Source of the DNA: a virus
Length of the DNA stretch: 64,000 bases
IMG/VR virus record: IMGVR_UViG_3300042371_001161
Location: 55,749 to 119,748 of that record
Reading direction: 5' to 3' (one strand)
The notes below the pieces were generated by a model. That model searched no databases, was not told where the DNA came from, and saw only the letters and a list, made by a program, of their open reading frames with translations. Numbering within the stretch: position 1 is the stretch's first letter; every line of letters starts with the position of its first letter. The translations under genes and the position numbers were made by a program. This document shows positions 20,060 through 28,742 of the stretch, in pieces.

Positions 20060-20571
20060 AGTCAGTACTGGTTGGTCTCTTGAACGATAGTCGTGTCTAT
20101 TATGACCTAGATGCAAAGCCTGGACAAAAAGACGCAATAGTCGAACGTTCTGACGGCTCTGCATTGAAAGCTGACATCATTCACCTCTCGAGCACTGCTC
20201 GGAATTTTACAAAACTTCGCACTACCCCATTTCAGAGATTTATGTGGGACGCTCCCAAAAGACCAACATCTGGCGCATGGTATGAAACTTTTATAACCAA
20301 AACAAGACCAGTCAACGATTCATTACTTGAGTCAATGCCTTCGCATGCTGTTGTCGGCAAAAATAAGAAAAAGATTGACAAAACAAAACGTGCAGTCAAA
20401 TCATTTATCTCAGAAACCATTGAACAGAGAATGCTTACGAAGTCATGCTGCAATCAAATGGTAAAGTTAAATGCAAATAACTTTATTTTCAAAACCGCGG
20501 AAGAACGAGATTTCGCATGGCGGGCTACAAAAACACTTCGCCAACTAGAGGAGCAGCAAGATGTCGGATAA
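20056..20571 (+). CDS. unknown head-region protein
   Basis: 171 residues, starting at a GTG that overlaps the P2 stop codon (ATGTGA), so translation is probably coupled. It is basic in its second half (GKNKKKIDKTKRAVK) and carries a Cys-Cys pair (KSCCNQ) near residue 134. No family recognised. It is the first of five overlapping genes running from P2 to just before the capsid gene, which suggests a small structural or head-completion role. Confidence 0.7.
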   Translation: MKSVLVGLLNDSRVYYDLDAKPGQKDAIVERSDGSALKADIIHLSSTARNFTKLRTTPFQRFMWDAPKRPTSGAWYETFITKTRPVNDSLLESMPSHAVVGKNKKKIDKTKRAVKSFISETIEQRMLTKSCCNQMVKLNANNFIFKTAEERDFAWRATKTLRQLEEQQDVG

Positions 20572-21217
20572 CGAGCTAATTAAAGCGGACCCGCTTGGTG
20601 GCATGCTGCCGCAAGAGCTTGTTACTGGCGATGTCCTGCGTGGCTACGGCCCTCGGAGAGGCAACCTCGAGCGTCTTCTTAGGTACTGGCGTCCGATAAT
20701 GAAAAAGCCCGGTGGCTTCAGACGATGTAGGGTCATTCTCGCCAATCACCCCGAGCTATATCCGTTGAACAATATCTGCGCATGGCTGCACCATGAGACG
20801 ACTGGACTGTGGCCGAATGAAGGATGCCATCATCCAGGGATGAAAAATTGCCGCAAAAAATTTAGAAAACTCACCAATTGGACAGACTCTCAATTTGCAT
20901 CAGCGCTTGACGGGAAAAAACCCAAAAACATAATTCGGAATTCTGGGAAGAGCGCGGACTCGTCACTTAATTCAGATATTTTTTTCTACGAGCATTCAGA
21001 AATTGAGTCCAAAACAGAACAAAATTTCGTAGTTACCGAGTCTGACATAATGCATGCAATAAAAGTTTTAGGTGAATTTTCTGAAATGGAACCCAAATTT
21101 ATCAAATTTCTTCAAGATGAAAATAACTGGCAAATAGAAGGCGAAGATGAGAACGGCAAAAAGGCGTACTCTGTAGTTATTCGTACTGCGTCCCTGGAAG
21201 AGGAATGTTGTGGCTGA
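20561..21217 (+). CDS. unknown head-region protein with conserved Cys/His/Trp core
   Basis: 218 residues, overlapping its upstream neighbour by 11 nt. The core at about 35-110 is rich in Arg, Trp, His and Cys (FRRCRVIL, ICAWLHHETTGLWPNEG, CHHPGMKNC), which looks like a metal-binding or nucleic-acid-contacting fold. I have an impression of similar proteins in other actinophages but cannot name a function. The last residues are EEECCG, a Cys-Cys-Gly motif shared with neighbouring genes. The downstream gene starts within its 3' end. Confidence 0.7.
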   Translation: MSDNELIKADPLGGMLPQELVTGDVLRGYGPRRGNLERLLRYWRPIMKKPGGFRRCRVILANHPELYPLNNICAWLHHETTGLWPNEGCHHPGMKNCRKKFRKLTNWTDSQFASALDGKKPKNIIRNSGKSADSSLNSDIFFYEHSEIESKTEQNFVVTESDIMHAIKVLGEFSEMEPKFIKFLQDENNWQIEGEDENGKKAYSVVIRTASLEEECCG

Positions 21218-23231
21218 TTTTCAGGAATGTTGTGGAGATGGTGAGGTTCTCGTAACTCGAGTTATTTTGTTTAATGCTGCCACGAAACAAAACTTAGACT
21301 ACATGCGTGGTGTAAAAGCATCCTCTCAGGGGGCGACAGAATATAAAGCCCTATCAAAGAGGTTCAATAACACTCGGCGAACCAAGCGAGACCCTTATTC
21401 AAATGAAATGCAATTCAAGGCTAATGCTGGTCGCCAAATTGCAAGCACAATTCGCAGCACCCTACTCCCTGGTGACACGGGCCCGTTGAGGTCTCCCGTC
21501 CGCTCTGCTTTTTATCGGACCATAACACCAGGACGACCTGGTGGTCGTGGCGGCTCTCTCCCTGGACAGAATAGGGCACACAGATGCCCAGAGGGCTACC
21601 AGTACGGCGGAAGGTTCACTGACAACCGCCTTTCTACATGCGGGGCAAAACTGTTTGGAATACCCTCTGCTTTAGGTGCTGCGATAAGTGCCGGGCGACG
21701 AGCATTGACTTCTGGAATAACCCCAGAAACAACAGGAAGGGACATAACTGGGGCACCGTACGACAGTTCAATCATCCTCTCCAGGGCTCCACAAATCCCT
21801 AAAGTTACGTACGACAATCCCAAAACAGCAGCGTCAAGACTGAATGATTCAATCAAGTCCATAGGCGCGTTTAACAAGGATTCTGGCATCAAGGTGCGCC
21901 GCATGGTGAGGCGTGACGGCTTCGTGCTTGAACCGGTAGTTCCAAACAAAGTTTTGAGAGCAATCCCAGACAACAGAGACATGGAGGGGGCATTATTTAT
22001 AATGTCAGCGCTTTCACCAAAGGATATTGGCGGCGAAGAGCTTGGTCTTCTGTCAAATACTGGTGTTAAGTCCTTGGTCTATGTTCTCCCCGGGGGCTCA
22101 TATCTGAGATTAGAAAAAGCTAGGAAATTGGAAATTGGAGAGCGAAGAAAACTAGGACGCGTCGTCAATCAGGCCATGGCTATGGATAATTCGCGCGACC
22201 CAGCCAAAAGACTACGCAATGTTGCCGAAGAGATAGGGGACGGTCTCAAATATTCCGAATCTTTTACTGGTGTCAAAAACCCCAATGAAGTCATAAAGGG
22301 GAGAATGAGCTGGGCGTCTCAGGTCTGGGGCAAGAGACTTTCGTCGATGACCGAGTCTTCGTCCGTAAGAAATACCGAATCATTTGGACCACGACGCAAA
22401 CTCATAAAAAGCGTGGATGAAGCTATTCAATTTATTGTTGATGGGGGAAGCCTTTCTTCGGTTGACCCCTCAATCATGCCTAAGATACTCGCAAAAGCTG
22501 GAGTAGTACAAAGACAGAGATTGGCCAACAACATCAGCGCCGTATCCACCCCGTCAGAAAGTCTTTTTCTTTACGAAAAGCCATCCAAGTTTCAGCATAT
22601 TGCCGAAAGATTCGCATCAGATGTACAGCAGACCCTCGGGCTGGAATCTCCAGACGTCGTCTTTGCATCAAAACCAGGCGATTCACGTCAGTTCTTGAGA
22701 CAAGAGGTGACTGCAGCAATACCTGGAGCCGTCTTCAATCCTGATGCAAAGTTTAACGAACTTGACCCTCAGGACGTGGCCGCAATGCTTGTGTCGGATT
22801 TCCTCACCGACCAGCGCGAACGTCCGATGACGTCTATATACACGCTAGATACCCCTGACGCTCGAAGGCTCGTACTGGGGCAAAACTCCACATCCGGATT
22901 AATAGACTTGTCTAAAATTGAAATTACGAATCGCATGAAAATGACGCTCAGCGAATTTTATAGTTCACAAGCAACTCCGGCATATTCCGATTATTACCAA
23001 GCACTAAAAGCCGAACAAAGATTGTTGTTTATGAAATATCTAAACATCCTAATAAATAGAGCAAGGAAATTCAATCCTAAAAATTTCAACAACTCGATGA
23101 ATCAATATGGTATTTCCGAAGGAGAAAGAATACATATGAATATCATTGGGAAGCTATTCGAAGTACGCCTTGAAGGTTTGCAAAGTGGTAAAAACAGCCT
23201 AAAACTACTGTTCTCTGGAGGCAATGTATGA
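21210..23231 (+). CDS. unknown 673-aa head-region protein
   Basis: Starts at GTG within the end of the previous gene (8-nt overlap). The N-terminus has QECCGDG and a Gly/Pro/Arg-rich stretch (about residues 85-120). Next comes RCPEGYQYGGRFTD with a downstream Cys (about 126-146), a motif that recurs in P2 (RCPPGTPAANQFTD...C). Residues about 190-670 are mixed alpha/beta with many basic patches. No known domain recognised. Position suggests a minor head protein. It ends with FSGGNV, overlapping the next start (ATGA). Confidence 0.7.
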   Translation: MADFQECCGDGEVLVTRVILFNAATKQNLDYMRGVKASSQGATEYKALSKRFNNTRRTKRDPYSNEMQFKANAGRQIASTIRSTLLPGDTGPLRSPVRSAFYRTITPGRPGGRGGSLPGQNRAHRCPEGYQYGGRFTDNRLSTCGAKLFGIPSALGAAISAGRRALTSGITPETTGRDITGAPYDSSIILSRAPQIPKVTYDNPKTAASRLNDSIKSIGAFNKDSGIKVRRMVRRDGFVLEPVVPNKVLRAIPDNRDMEGALFIMSALSPKDIGGEELGLLSNTGVKSLVYVLPGGSYLRLEKARKLEIGERRKLGRVVNQAMAMDNSRDPAKRLRNVAEEIGDGLKYSESFTGVKNPNEVIKGRMSWASQVWGKRLSSMTESSSVRNTESFGPRRKLIKSVDEAIQFIVDGGSLSSVDPSIMPKILAKAGVVQRQRLANNISAVSTPSESLFLYEKPSKFQHIAERFASDVQQTLGLESPDVVFASKPGDSRQFLRQEVTAAIPGAVFNPDAKFNELDPQDVAAMLVSDFLTDQRERPMTSIYTLDTPDARRLVLGQNSTSGLIDLSKIEITNRMKMTLSEFYSSQATPAYSDYYQALKAEQRLLFMKYLNILINRARKFNPKNFNNSMNQYGISEGERIHMNIIGKLFEVRLEGLQSGKNSLKLLFSGGNV

Positions 23232-23920
23232 AAATTGGTTTCATAAAAGACGTATTTAGTGGAATGCCGCACGTTATGGCATCGATGGAAAATGAAGTTA
23301 TTCACGTAAAATCGATTACTGAATTTGGTAAATCAATTATTGAAGATTTTGATTTTGATGAAAAAAACATTGGTGCAAACGTGCCTGTTGGTTGCGTTTT
23401 TACTGGATTTTTTGCTGACAAAAATAATCTCCAAGTGCCAGAAAAAGAAAACCAGGTTAAGCAAGAAAATTTTACATATGCCAGAAAATCAATAAATGAC
23501 ATATCGCATCGAAAAATTAATGCGATTGGACTAGAAATGAATAAGTTCACAAACAGCACTAATAAAATTAATGCTATTGCATTCAAAGCTGAATCATTCA
23601 AGAATTCTGTGCGCAGGTCTAACTTCATCCGAAGAATACATAGCGGGAAGATAATTTTTAACGAAAAAATGGGGCGGATTGAACTAAATCCAAAGTTTGC
23701 CTTTAGCAGTATCGAGAAAGAAGTTCTTAATTCTTCTTTCGGTAAGAGTTTCATTAGAAAATCAGCCGATAAAGAAATAATGCAAAGTAGCGATAAGCGT
23801 AGAGTCGCACGCAGGGCAAAGGTCCTTCTTGGGCTAGTAGGCGGAGAACGTTCTCCTGAAAAACAACAAATTTCAGAACGAATAAACAAGGCTCGTAGGC
23901 AGGTCAAAAATGGCAAGTAA
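23228..23920 (+). CDS. unknown basic head-region protein
   Basis: 230 residues, start ATG overlapping the previous stop (ATGA). It is rich in Lys, Asn, Ile and Phe, with repeated short segments such as KFTNSTNKINAIAFK and SFKNSVRRSNF. Base composition is more A/T-rich than its neighbours. No domain recognised. The tight overlaps on both sides make it a genuine member of the head operon. Confidence 0.65.
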   Translation: MKIGFIKDVFSGMPHVMASMENEVIHVKSITEFGKSIIEDFDFDEKNIGANVPVGCVFTGFFADKNNLQVPEKENQVKQENFTYARKSINDISHRKINAIGLEMNKFTNSTNKINAIAFKAESFKNSVRRSNFIRRIHSGKIIFNEKMGRIELNPKFAFSSIEKEVLNSSFGKSFIRKSADKEIMQSSDKRRVARRAKVLLGLVGGERSPEKQQISERINKARRQVKNGK

Positions 23921-24572
23921 AAAAGATTTGGTAAAAAAAGCCGATGCTCTACGTCTAGCCAAAGATATTGGCTGTTCTGGTGCCCACAAGGACCGCAAAG
24001 GAAATTGGATACCTTGTGAATCAATAGAGGAACTAGAAAGAATATCCAATACTGCCGAAACATCAAAATGGCGAACCGTGGTTCCTGGTTCAAAATCATC
24101 AAAGGAACGTACCAAGGGGAAAAATAAACGCCGGCCTGACGGCTGGGAAAACCTAAGAGAAAAGCCAATTCGTGGCATTGAGTCACTCTCTGGCGTGGGG
24201 CTCGTTTCAGGCTCTTCATTTAATTCAAAATCACTTAACTGCTGTGGCACGAAAGGGACCGGACCTGAATTCGTACGCGACAATGATGTCGATGTGTTCT
24301 TGGATGCAGACTCAGCGAGGGCTCGTTCCCGTCAAATCGGATGCATAGGTATTAGTAGGCGAATAAGCAAGTCTGGGCGCACGGTTTGGATGCCATGTAC
24401 CAATATGAGCGATTATTCAAACAGGACTGGTTCTACTGATTTAGGGCGCAGAAACATGCGGAATCGTCGCGAAGAAGAGACGCGACGTGCAGTAAGAACA
24501 GTTCTAAGAGAGACTTCTAAGCCAACTGTAGCGAGAAAAAGTTCGCTAGCAAAAGAACTACGTATTAAATAA
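23910..24572 (+). CDS. unknown protein with two IGC...PC motifs
   Basis: 220 residues, overlapping the upstream gene by 11 nt. Two copies of a short motif are visible: DIGCSGAH...GNWIPCES near residues 20-45 and QIGCIGIS...RTVWMPCTN near 145-170. Each has a Cys, then about 13-16 residues, then Trp-(Ile/Met)-Pro-Cys. Between them lies LNCCGTKG. Cys spacing of this type suggests metal binding or disulfides. Function unknown. It is the last gene before the capsid promoter/leader. Confidence 0.65.
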   Translation: MASKKDLVKKADALRLAKDIGCSGAHKDRKGNWIPCESIEELERISNTAETSKWRTVVPGSKSSKERTKGKNKRRPDGWENLREKPIRGIESLSGVGLVSGSSFNSKSLNCCGTKGTGPEFVRDNDVDVFLDADSARARSRQIGCIGISRRISKSGRTVWMPCTNMSDYSNRTGSTDLGRRNMRNRREEETRRAVRTVLRETSKPTVARKSSLAKELRIK

Positions 24573-24647
24573 TACTTCATCTATTTACGTACTTTAATTG
24601 CAAAATATTATTAGTTCCACTGGAGAGTGTAAATCATCTGTTATTTT

Positions 24648-24736
24648 TGATTATACATAGTGCTGGGTGCTGACCTAAGCCTAGATAAACAACAACAACA
24701 ACAACCCAACACTCAATCTCAACAGAGGAGAAACAA
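24648..24736 (+). promoter_or_regulatory. capsid gene promoter-like site and CAA-rich leader
   Basis: The 164-bp gap before the capsid gene holds TATACA at 24652-24657 as a candidate -10. A run of CAA units follows (about 24687-24706), and then a strong ribosome site (AGAGGAGA) 5-6 nt before ATG 24737. The CAA run should leave the leader single-stranded, fitting a highly translated message. No convincing -35 is present. Confidence 0.45.
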
Positions 24737-26086
24737 ATGTCGCAAGACAATTCCCGTACCGAGGAGCTTCAATCAGCCCTCCGTCAGAAGATGGCAGACA
24801 ACAAGACCATCGCTGACTCATTCAAGGTAGAAGACGGCACAGTAGTCGTCACTACGGAACAGAAGACCGCGTTCGACAAGAACATGCGAGACATCAAGGA
24901 AATCAAGTCGCTTCTTAGTGACCTTGATACCATGAAGTCAGTCGACCAGTGGGGCTCACAGCCTGCAGGCGAATCAGCCGCAGCAATGTACGCTGCCGCT
25001 GCCGCAGACCTCAGTCACTTGTCTTCACGTGAAATCAAGAGCATCGGTCAGCTATTTCTTGATTCTCCGGAATTCAAGGCACTCAATGGTGGTCGCAATG
25101 GCGCAAACATGGTTGCCCCATGGACCGTCGCTGCTTCACTGACGACCCAAGGAATGTACAACGTCAAGGATGTCTTCTCGGCAACCCCGACCGGCACCCC
25201 TGGTTCGTTTGGAACGATTCAGCGTGACCCGATGGTGACCCCGCCGACCCGCACAAAGCGCGTTCGCGACTTGTTCCCGGCCCGTAAGACCAATGCTGCT
25301 GTTATCGAATACTTCCGTCAGTTGGGTTTCACGACCCTACAGACGGGCCATGGTACGAACAGCGCCTCATCGGTTGCTGAGCGAAATAGCGGCAACACCG
25401 CCTTTGGCCTCAAGCCACAGTCGTCGTTCGCCTTCGTTGGTGAGCAAGCCCCAATTCGCACACTCGCACACTGGGAAGCTGCACACCGCAACGTTCTGTC
25501 GGACGAGCCGCAATTGCGTTCAATCATCGACAACGAACTCATGTACGGTCTCCGTCTCCTTGAGGATAATCAAATCCTCAATGGTGATGGCGTCGGCGAG
25601 AACTTGCTTGGTGTTTTGAATACCCCCAACATCCAGCAATACGCCTGGTCAGATGGAGAAAACTCCCCGGTCGCAGATACAAAGGCCGATGCACTTCGTC
25701 GCGCCGCAACTCTCTCGTTCCTTGCTTACTACGAGCCATCTGGCGTCGTACTGCACCCGAACGACTGGGAAGACATCGAATTGACCAAGGATGCCAATGG
25801 CCAGTACCTCATCGCAGTTTCGGTTGCAATGGGTGGCGAGCCACGCGTCTGGAGAATGCCGGTAATTGATACCCCAGCAATGACCGCTGGCAAGGCCCTT
25901 GTCGGAGCATTCGGTACAGGAGCACAGTTGTACGACCGCGAAGAGGCGAGCATTCGTATCTCTGAGCAGCACTCGGACTTCTTCATCCGTAACGCAATCG
26001 TGATTCTCGCCGAGCAGCGTTTAGCTCTCGCAGTGAAGCGTCCCGAAGCGTTCGTTGAGGTTACCTTCGACAACGAGCCAGCCTGA
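24737..26086 (+). CDS. major capsid protein (HK97 fold)
   Basis: 449 residues, start ATG with a strong ribosome site. Residues 1-75 are charged and helical, as in a delta/scaffold domain. An Ala-rich linker leads to LSSR at 95-98, near the expected maturation cut. The rest matches phage_capsid proteins: TPTRTKRVRDLFPARKT, an E-loop-like region with repeated Ser/Asn/Gly, LMYGLRLLEDNQILNGDG (the LLxGDG capsid signature), GVVLHPNDWEDIELTKDANGQYL, and a C-terminal RPEAFVEVTF strand. It forms the icosahedral shell. It is flanked by its own leader and a terminator, consistent with high separate expression. The fold assignment is confident; the cut site is inferred. Confidence 0.93.
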   Translation: MSQDNSRTEELQSALRQKMADNKTIADSFKVEDGTVVVTTEQKTAFDKNMRDIKEIKSLLSDLDTMKSVDQWGSQPAGESAAAMYAAAAADLSHLSSREIKSIGQLFLDSPEFKALNGGRNGANMVAPWTVAASLTTQGMYNVKDVFSATPTGTPGSFGTIQRDPMVTPPTRTKRVRDLFPARKTNAAVIEYFRQLGFTTLQTGHGTNSASSVAERNSGNTAFGLKPQSSFAFVGEQAPIRTLAHWEAAHRNVLSDEPQLRSIIDNELMYGLRLLEDNQILNGDGVGENLLGVLNTPNIQQYAWSDGENSPVADTKADALRRAATLSFLAYYEPSGVVLHPNDWEDIELTKDANGQYLIAVSVAMGGEPRVWRMPVIDTPAMTAGKALVGAFGTGAQLYDREEASIRISEQHSDFFIRNAIVILAEQRLALAVKRPEAFVEVTFDNEPA

Positions 26087-26104
26087 TAACTTCTAGCTCT
26101 TAAG

Positions 26105-26156
26105 GGTTCCCCCCGGAAGTAGCCGCTTAAATGTGGTGAAACCGGGGGGTTTCCTT
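26105..26156 (+). terminator. rho-independent terminator after capsid gene
   Basis: CCCCCCGG at 26109-26116 pairs with CCGGGGGG at 26142-26149 across a 25-nt loop, followed by TTTCCTTTA. It lies just after the capsid stop and would end the late head transcript. Confidence 0.75.
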
Positions 26157-26190
26157 TATATCGACACATTTATGTGGGAAGATTGTGTAT

Positions 26191-27006
26191 ATGACAAACC
26201 CTATTGACGAAACCCAGAAGCTTTATGAAGAGCTACAGGCAATATCTGACCAAATTGAATCAGAAATAGTCCTTGAGCAAATTACCGAGCAATCCATAAT
26301 CGAACTCAAGCGCCTTGAAATGCAACCCATGTTCGACGAGTACTATGGTTCCTCTGTCTTCAGTAAGATGATTGAAAAGAGCGTCAGCAAGCCTGTCTAT
26401 CGTGACCCTAAGGGTGGACTGACCGCAGCCGGACGAGCGTATTTCCGCAGAAAAGAAGGGGCCAACCTTAAGCCGGGGGTAATGGGTGCTGCGAATACCC
26501 CAGAGAAAATGAGAAGAAAAGGCTCCTTTCTAACTAGATTTTTTACGAACCCCTCTGGACCCATGAAAGATGAAAAGGGAAGAGCAACAAGACTCGCGTT
26601 GTCCGCTGCCGCATGGGGAGAGCCAGTGCCACAAAACGTGGATGATGCCAAAAAGCTCGCAGCTAAGGGACGCCGCATGCTCCAGCGTTATCAAAAAACA
26701 AAAGATAAAACAAAATCATATTCCGAGTTCGATATCTTCAACAAAAATGCGTCTGAAAATTACTACTCAAATCTTGATTCAGAAGAAATGAAAGGCGTTT
26801 GCCCAACAGGTGGGATTTTTGATTATTCTGACATTGACGCAGACGGCGAACTGTCTCTCAGGATTGCGGCAAGACGTGAACTAGCGAGCTTGGTCCCATC
26901 CCTCAAGTCCTCTATGTCGTATATTCCGTCAGACGCAGACAAGGCCAAGAGAATTGCTAGTGCCTCAAAAATGATGCGAAAGCGGAGAAAGCAAAAAAAT
27001 GGCTGA
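26191..27006 (+). CDS. DUF6321-like protein
   Basis: About 271 residues from ATG 26191 (a GTG at 26185 is an alternative start). The segment from about residue 75 (GLTAAGRAYFRRKEGANLKP) to about 165 (AAKGRRMLQRYQ) matches the DUF6321 pattern seen in large phages: a Gly-Leu-Thr-x-x-Gly-Arg start, a K(E)MRRKGSFL helix and a Trp-Gly-Glu-Pro-Val-Pro segment. It is strongly basic, so DNA or RNA contact is plausible but unproven. Next to it is a nuclease gene whose start overlaps its stop codon. The C-terminus is Lys/Arg-rich. Confidence 0.65.
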   Translation: MTNPIDETQKLYEELQAISDQIESEIVLEQITEQSIIELKRLEMQPMFDEYYGSSVFSKMIEKSVSKPVYRDPKGGLTAAGRAYFRRKEGANLKPGVMGAANTPEKMRRKGSFLTRFFTNPSGPMKDEKGRATRLALSAAAWGEPVPQNVDDAKKLAAKGRRMLQRYQKTKDKTKSYSEFDIFNKNASENYYSNLDSEEMKGVCPTGGIFDYSDIDADGELSLRIAARRELASLVPSLKSSMSYIPSDADKAKRIASASKMMRKRRKQKNG

Positions 27007-27397
27007 ACAATTTTGGTATGCAGCAAAAGTTATTAAGGTGGTTGATGGGGACACGCTTGATGTTCTCATTGACCTCGGCTTCAATATTCATCATAAGGTA
27101 AGAGTTCGGCTCTACGGACTCAACACCCCCGAGTCAAGAACTAAGGATTTGGGAGAAAAAGAGATGGGACTAAAAGCCAAATCTTTCACTCAAGACTGGA
27201 CCACTAGGCATCAAGTAGTTTTTCTTAAAACAATCGCAGGAAAAGATGACAAATACGGCAGAGTTCTTGCACAGATTTATTCAGACAAGGACATAAAGTC
27301 AGAAAAAACAGCTTGTCTCAACCTTGACATTGTATCTGCGGGTTATGCTCGCGAATATTTTGGTGTGGGCGACAAGACATGGGAGGAATTCAAGTGA
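26999..27397 (+). CDS. thermonuclease-family (SNase-like) nuclease
   Basis: 132 residues with the staphylococcal nuclease fold signature. VVDGDTLDVLID lies near 14-25 (Asp ligands for calcium), RVRLYGLNTPE near 35-45 (catalytic Arg and Glu), and DDKYGRVLAQIY near 85-96 (second Arg). These are the expected catalytic positions for 5'-phosphodiester cleavage of DNA or RNA. There is no signal peptide, so it probably acts inside the cell, for example in host DNA degradation. The start overlaps the upstream gene. Confidence 0.88.
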   Translation: MAEQFWYAAKVIKVVDGDTLDVLIDLGFNIHHKVRVRLYGLNTPESRTKDLGEKEMGLKAKSFTQDWTTRHQVVFLKTIAGKDDKYGRVLAQIYSDKDIKSEKTACLNLDIVSAGYAREYFGVGDKTWEEFK

Positions 27398-27852
27398 GCG
27401 ACAATACGTGGGCTTCTTATAATGGGCCAATCAAGGGTATTCGCATAGAGGAAAAAGCAGACGATTCCGCCAAATGCCCGACAGCAACAAAGGACATTTC
27501 TGTAAATCTTCAAAATCGTAAAAAGGCAATTGCCGTTGCTGATTATGGTCCACTTAATCCAGGAGAGGAAAATGAAGAGTTCTGGTCAAAGCTTGCCAAT
27601 GAGTGGGAAGTAAGTGCTGAAGAGGCCAAAAAGCAAAAATGTGGTAACTGCTCCGTATTTATTGTTACCCCGCAAATGAAGTCATGCATACAGGGCGGGC
27701 TCGTTGGGGAAGAAAAAAAAGATGAATGGGAAGCAATAGACAAAGCCGGCGAACTAGGCTACTGCGAAGCGTTTGATTTTAAGTGTGCATCCAAGAGAAC
27801 TTGCCGCGCATGGGTTGCTGGCGGACCGATAACTAGCGTCAAGCAAGACTGA
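27394..27852 (+). CDS. small Cys-rich protein (Fe-S or zinc-like)
   Basis: About 152 residues from GTG 27394, which overlaps the nuclease stop (GTGA) and has GGAGG 7 nt upstream; an ATG 15 nt earlier is less well placed. The C-terminal half holds a Cys cluster: KCGNCSVF, MKSCIQ, GYCEAF, FKCASKRTCRAW. The arrangement resembles small phage proteins likened to HiPIP or ferredoxins, and also the cluster inside P1. The ligand could be Fe-S or zinc. Function unknown. Confidence 0.7.
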   Translation: MSDNTWASYNGPIKGIRIEEKADDSAKCPTATKDISVNLQNRKKAIAVADYGPLNPGEENEEFWSKLANEWEVSAEEAKKQKCGNCSVFIVTPQMKSCIQGGLVGEEKKDEWEAIDKAGELGYCEAFDFKCASKRTCRAWVAGGPITSVKQD

Positions 27853-27887
27853 ATCGACCATGAACAATATAAGTAGAGGAAAATAAA

Positions 27888-28595
27888 ATGGCAGCACAAA
27901 AAGGTATTGGAGTTGTTTTTCATTGTTCAGACTGTGACCCCTATGAGGTGAGGTCTTACGGCTGGGGTGGTGAATGGCCAGGTTCGGACTGCGGTTATCA
28001 CGCACTTACCGAAAACGCCAGAAGGTACATTCACGCTCATCCCGAAGAGAACCACACGTTTGAAGACATGGTTGCCTTGGAGGTGGGAGACGAAGTATTA
28101 CCAGTACTCATTGATTTGGGAAATCAAATACAATCAGGCTATGAAGTAGTAAAAGATGGCGTAGTAGACGCATACGAATGGTTGGATAAGAACGCCTGCA
28201 ACATAGCGGTGACTGCAGCAATCTCGGCCGGGGTTGTTGCCTATTTTACGCCAGCACAGCCCGCAGGAGCGGCAACATCAACCTCTCTATCAATTATGGC
28301 ACAGCCGCTTCTTTATGTTGCAGATATGGCAACTAAGGCTGTAATAGTAACGGCAATGAGTGAAATCATAACGGAAGGATTTCTGCTAATACCATTCGTT
28401 AGCGAGAGCATTGACCACACACTATTGAAAAACATAATCTCAAACTGTTTAGCCAAAAGTTTAGATTCAGCAGCACTGTGGGCAACGCCAGCGGGTGTTG
28501 GCATTGCAATCGGAGCAGCGGTTGCGCCTGTTATTGCAGATTTGATATGTACAAAAACCTGTCCTGAGGGATTTACCAAAGCGTTTAACGGGTAA
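27888..28595 (+). CDS. unknown protein with Cys-rich start and hydrophobic core
   Basis: 235 residues with an AGAGGA-type ribosome site. The first 40 residues hold Cys13, Cys16 and Cys35 with His residues, resembling a small zinc finger. An acidic helix follows, then Ala/Ile/Val-rich hydrophobic stretches at about 104-122, 135-165 and 195-220 that could be membrane-inserting. A CTKTCPEGF segment ends the protein. The mix of a small metal site and hydrophobic helices is unusual. A membrane-acting or inner-capsid protein is possible; no family recognised. Confidence 0.6.
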   Translation: MAAQKGIGVVFHCSDCDPYEVRSYGWGGEWPGSDCGYHALTENARRYIHAHPEENHTFEDMVALEVGDEVLPVLIDLGNQIQSGYEVVKDGVVDAYEWLDKNACNIAVTAAISAGVVAYFTPAQPAGAATSTSLSIMAQPLLYVADMATKAVIVTAMSEIITEGFLLIPFVSESIDHTLLKNIISNCLAKSLDSAALWATPAGVGIAIGAAVAPVIADLICTKTCPEGFTKAFNG

Positions 28596-28616
28596 AGAAG
28601 AATGCAGGACAAATAA

Positions 28617-28742
28617 GTGAAAAAGAAAATAACTAACGTCATAAACTGGATGGCAGCGATTGTTTCCACCATTGTCGTAGCAAGAATGGCTATCAAAATT
28701 AAAAAAGCAGCGGGTCACCCCAACCCTGAAATGTGGGAATGA
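28617..28742 (+). CDS. small 41-aa protein, possible membrane segment
   Basis: A GTG-initiated 41-codon ORF preceded by AGGAC. The protein starts with a basic KKK, then a hydrophobic stretch (VINWMAAIVSTIVVAR), and ends in NPEMWE. It lies 21 nt after the previous gene and its 3' end runs into the end of the convergent gene. Coding status is likely but not certain. Confidence 0.45.
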   Translation: MKKKITNVINWMAAIVSTIVVARMAIKIKKAAGHPNPEMWE

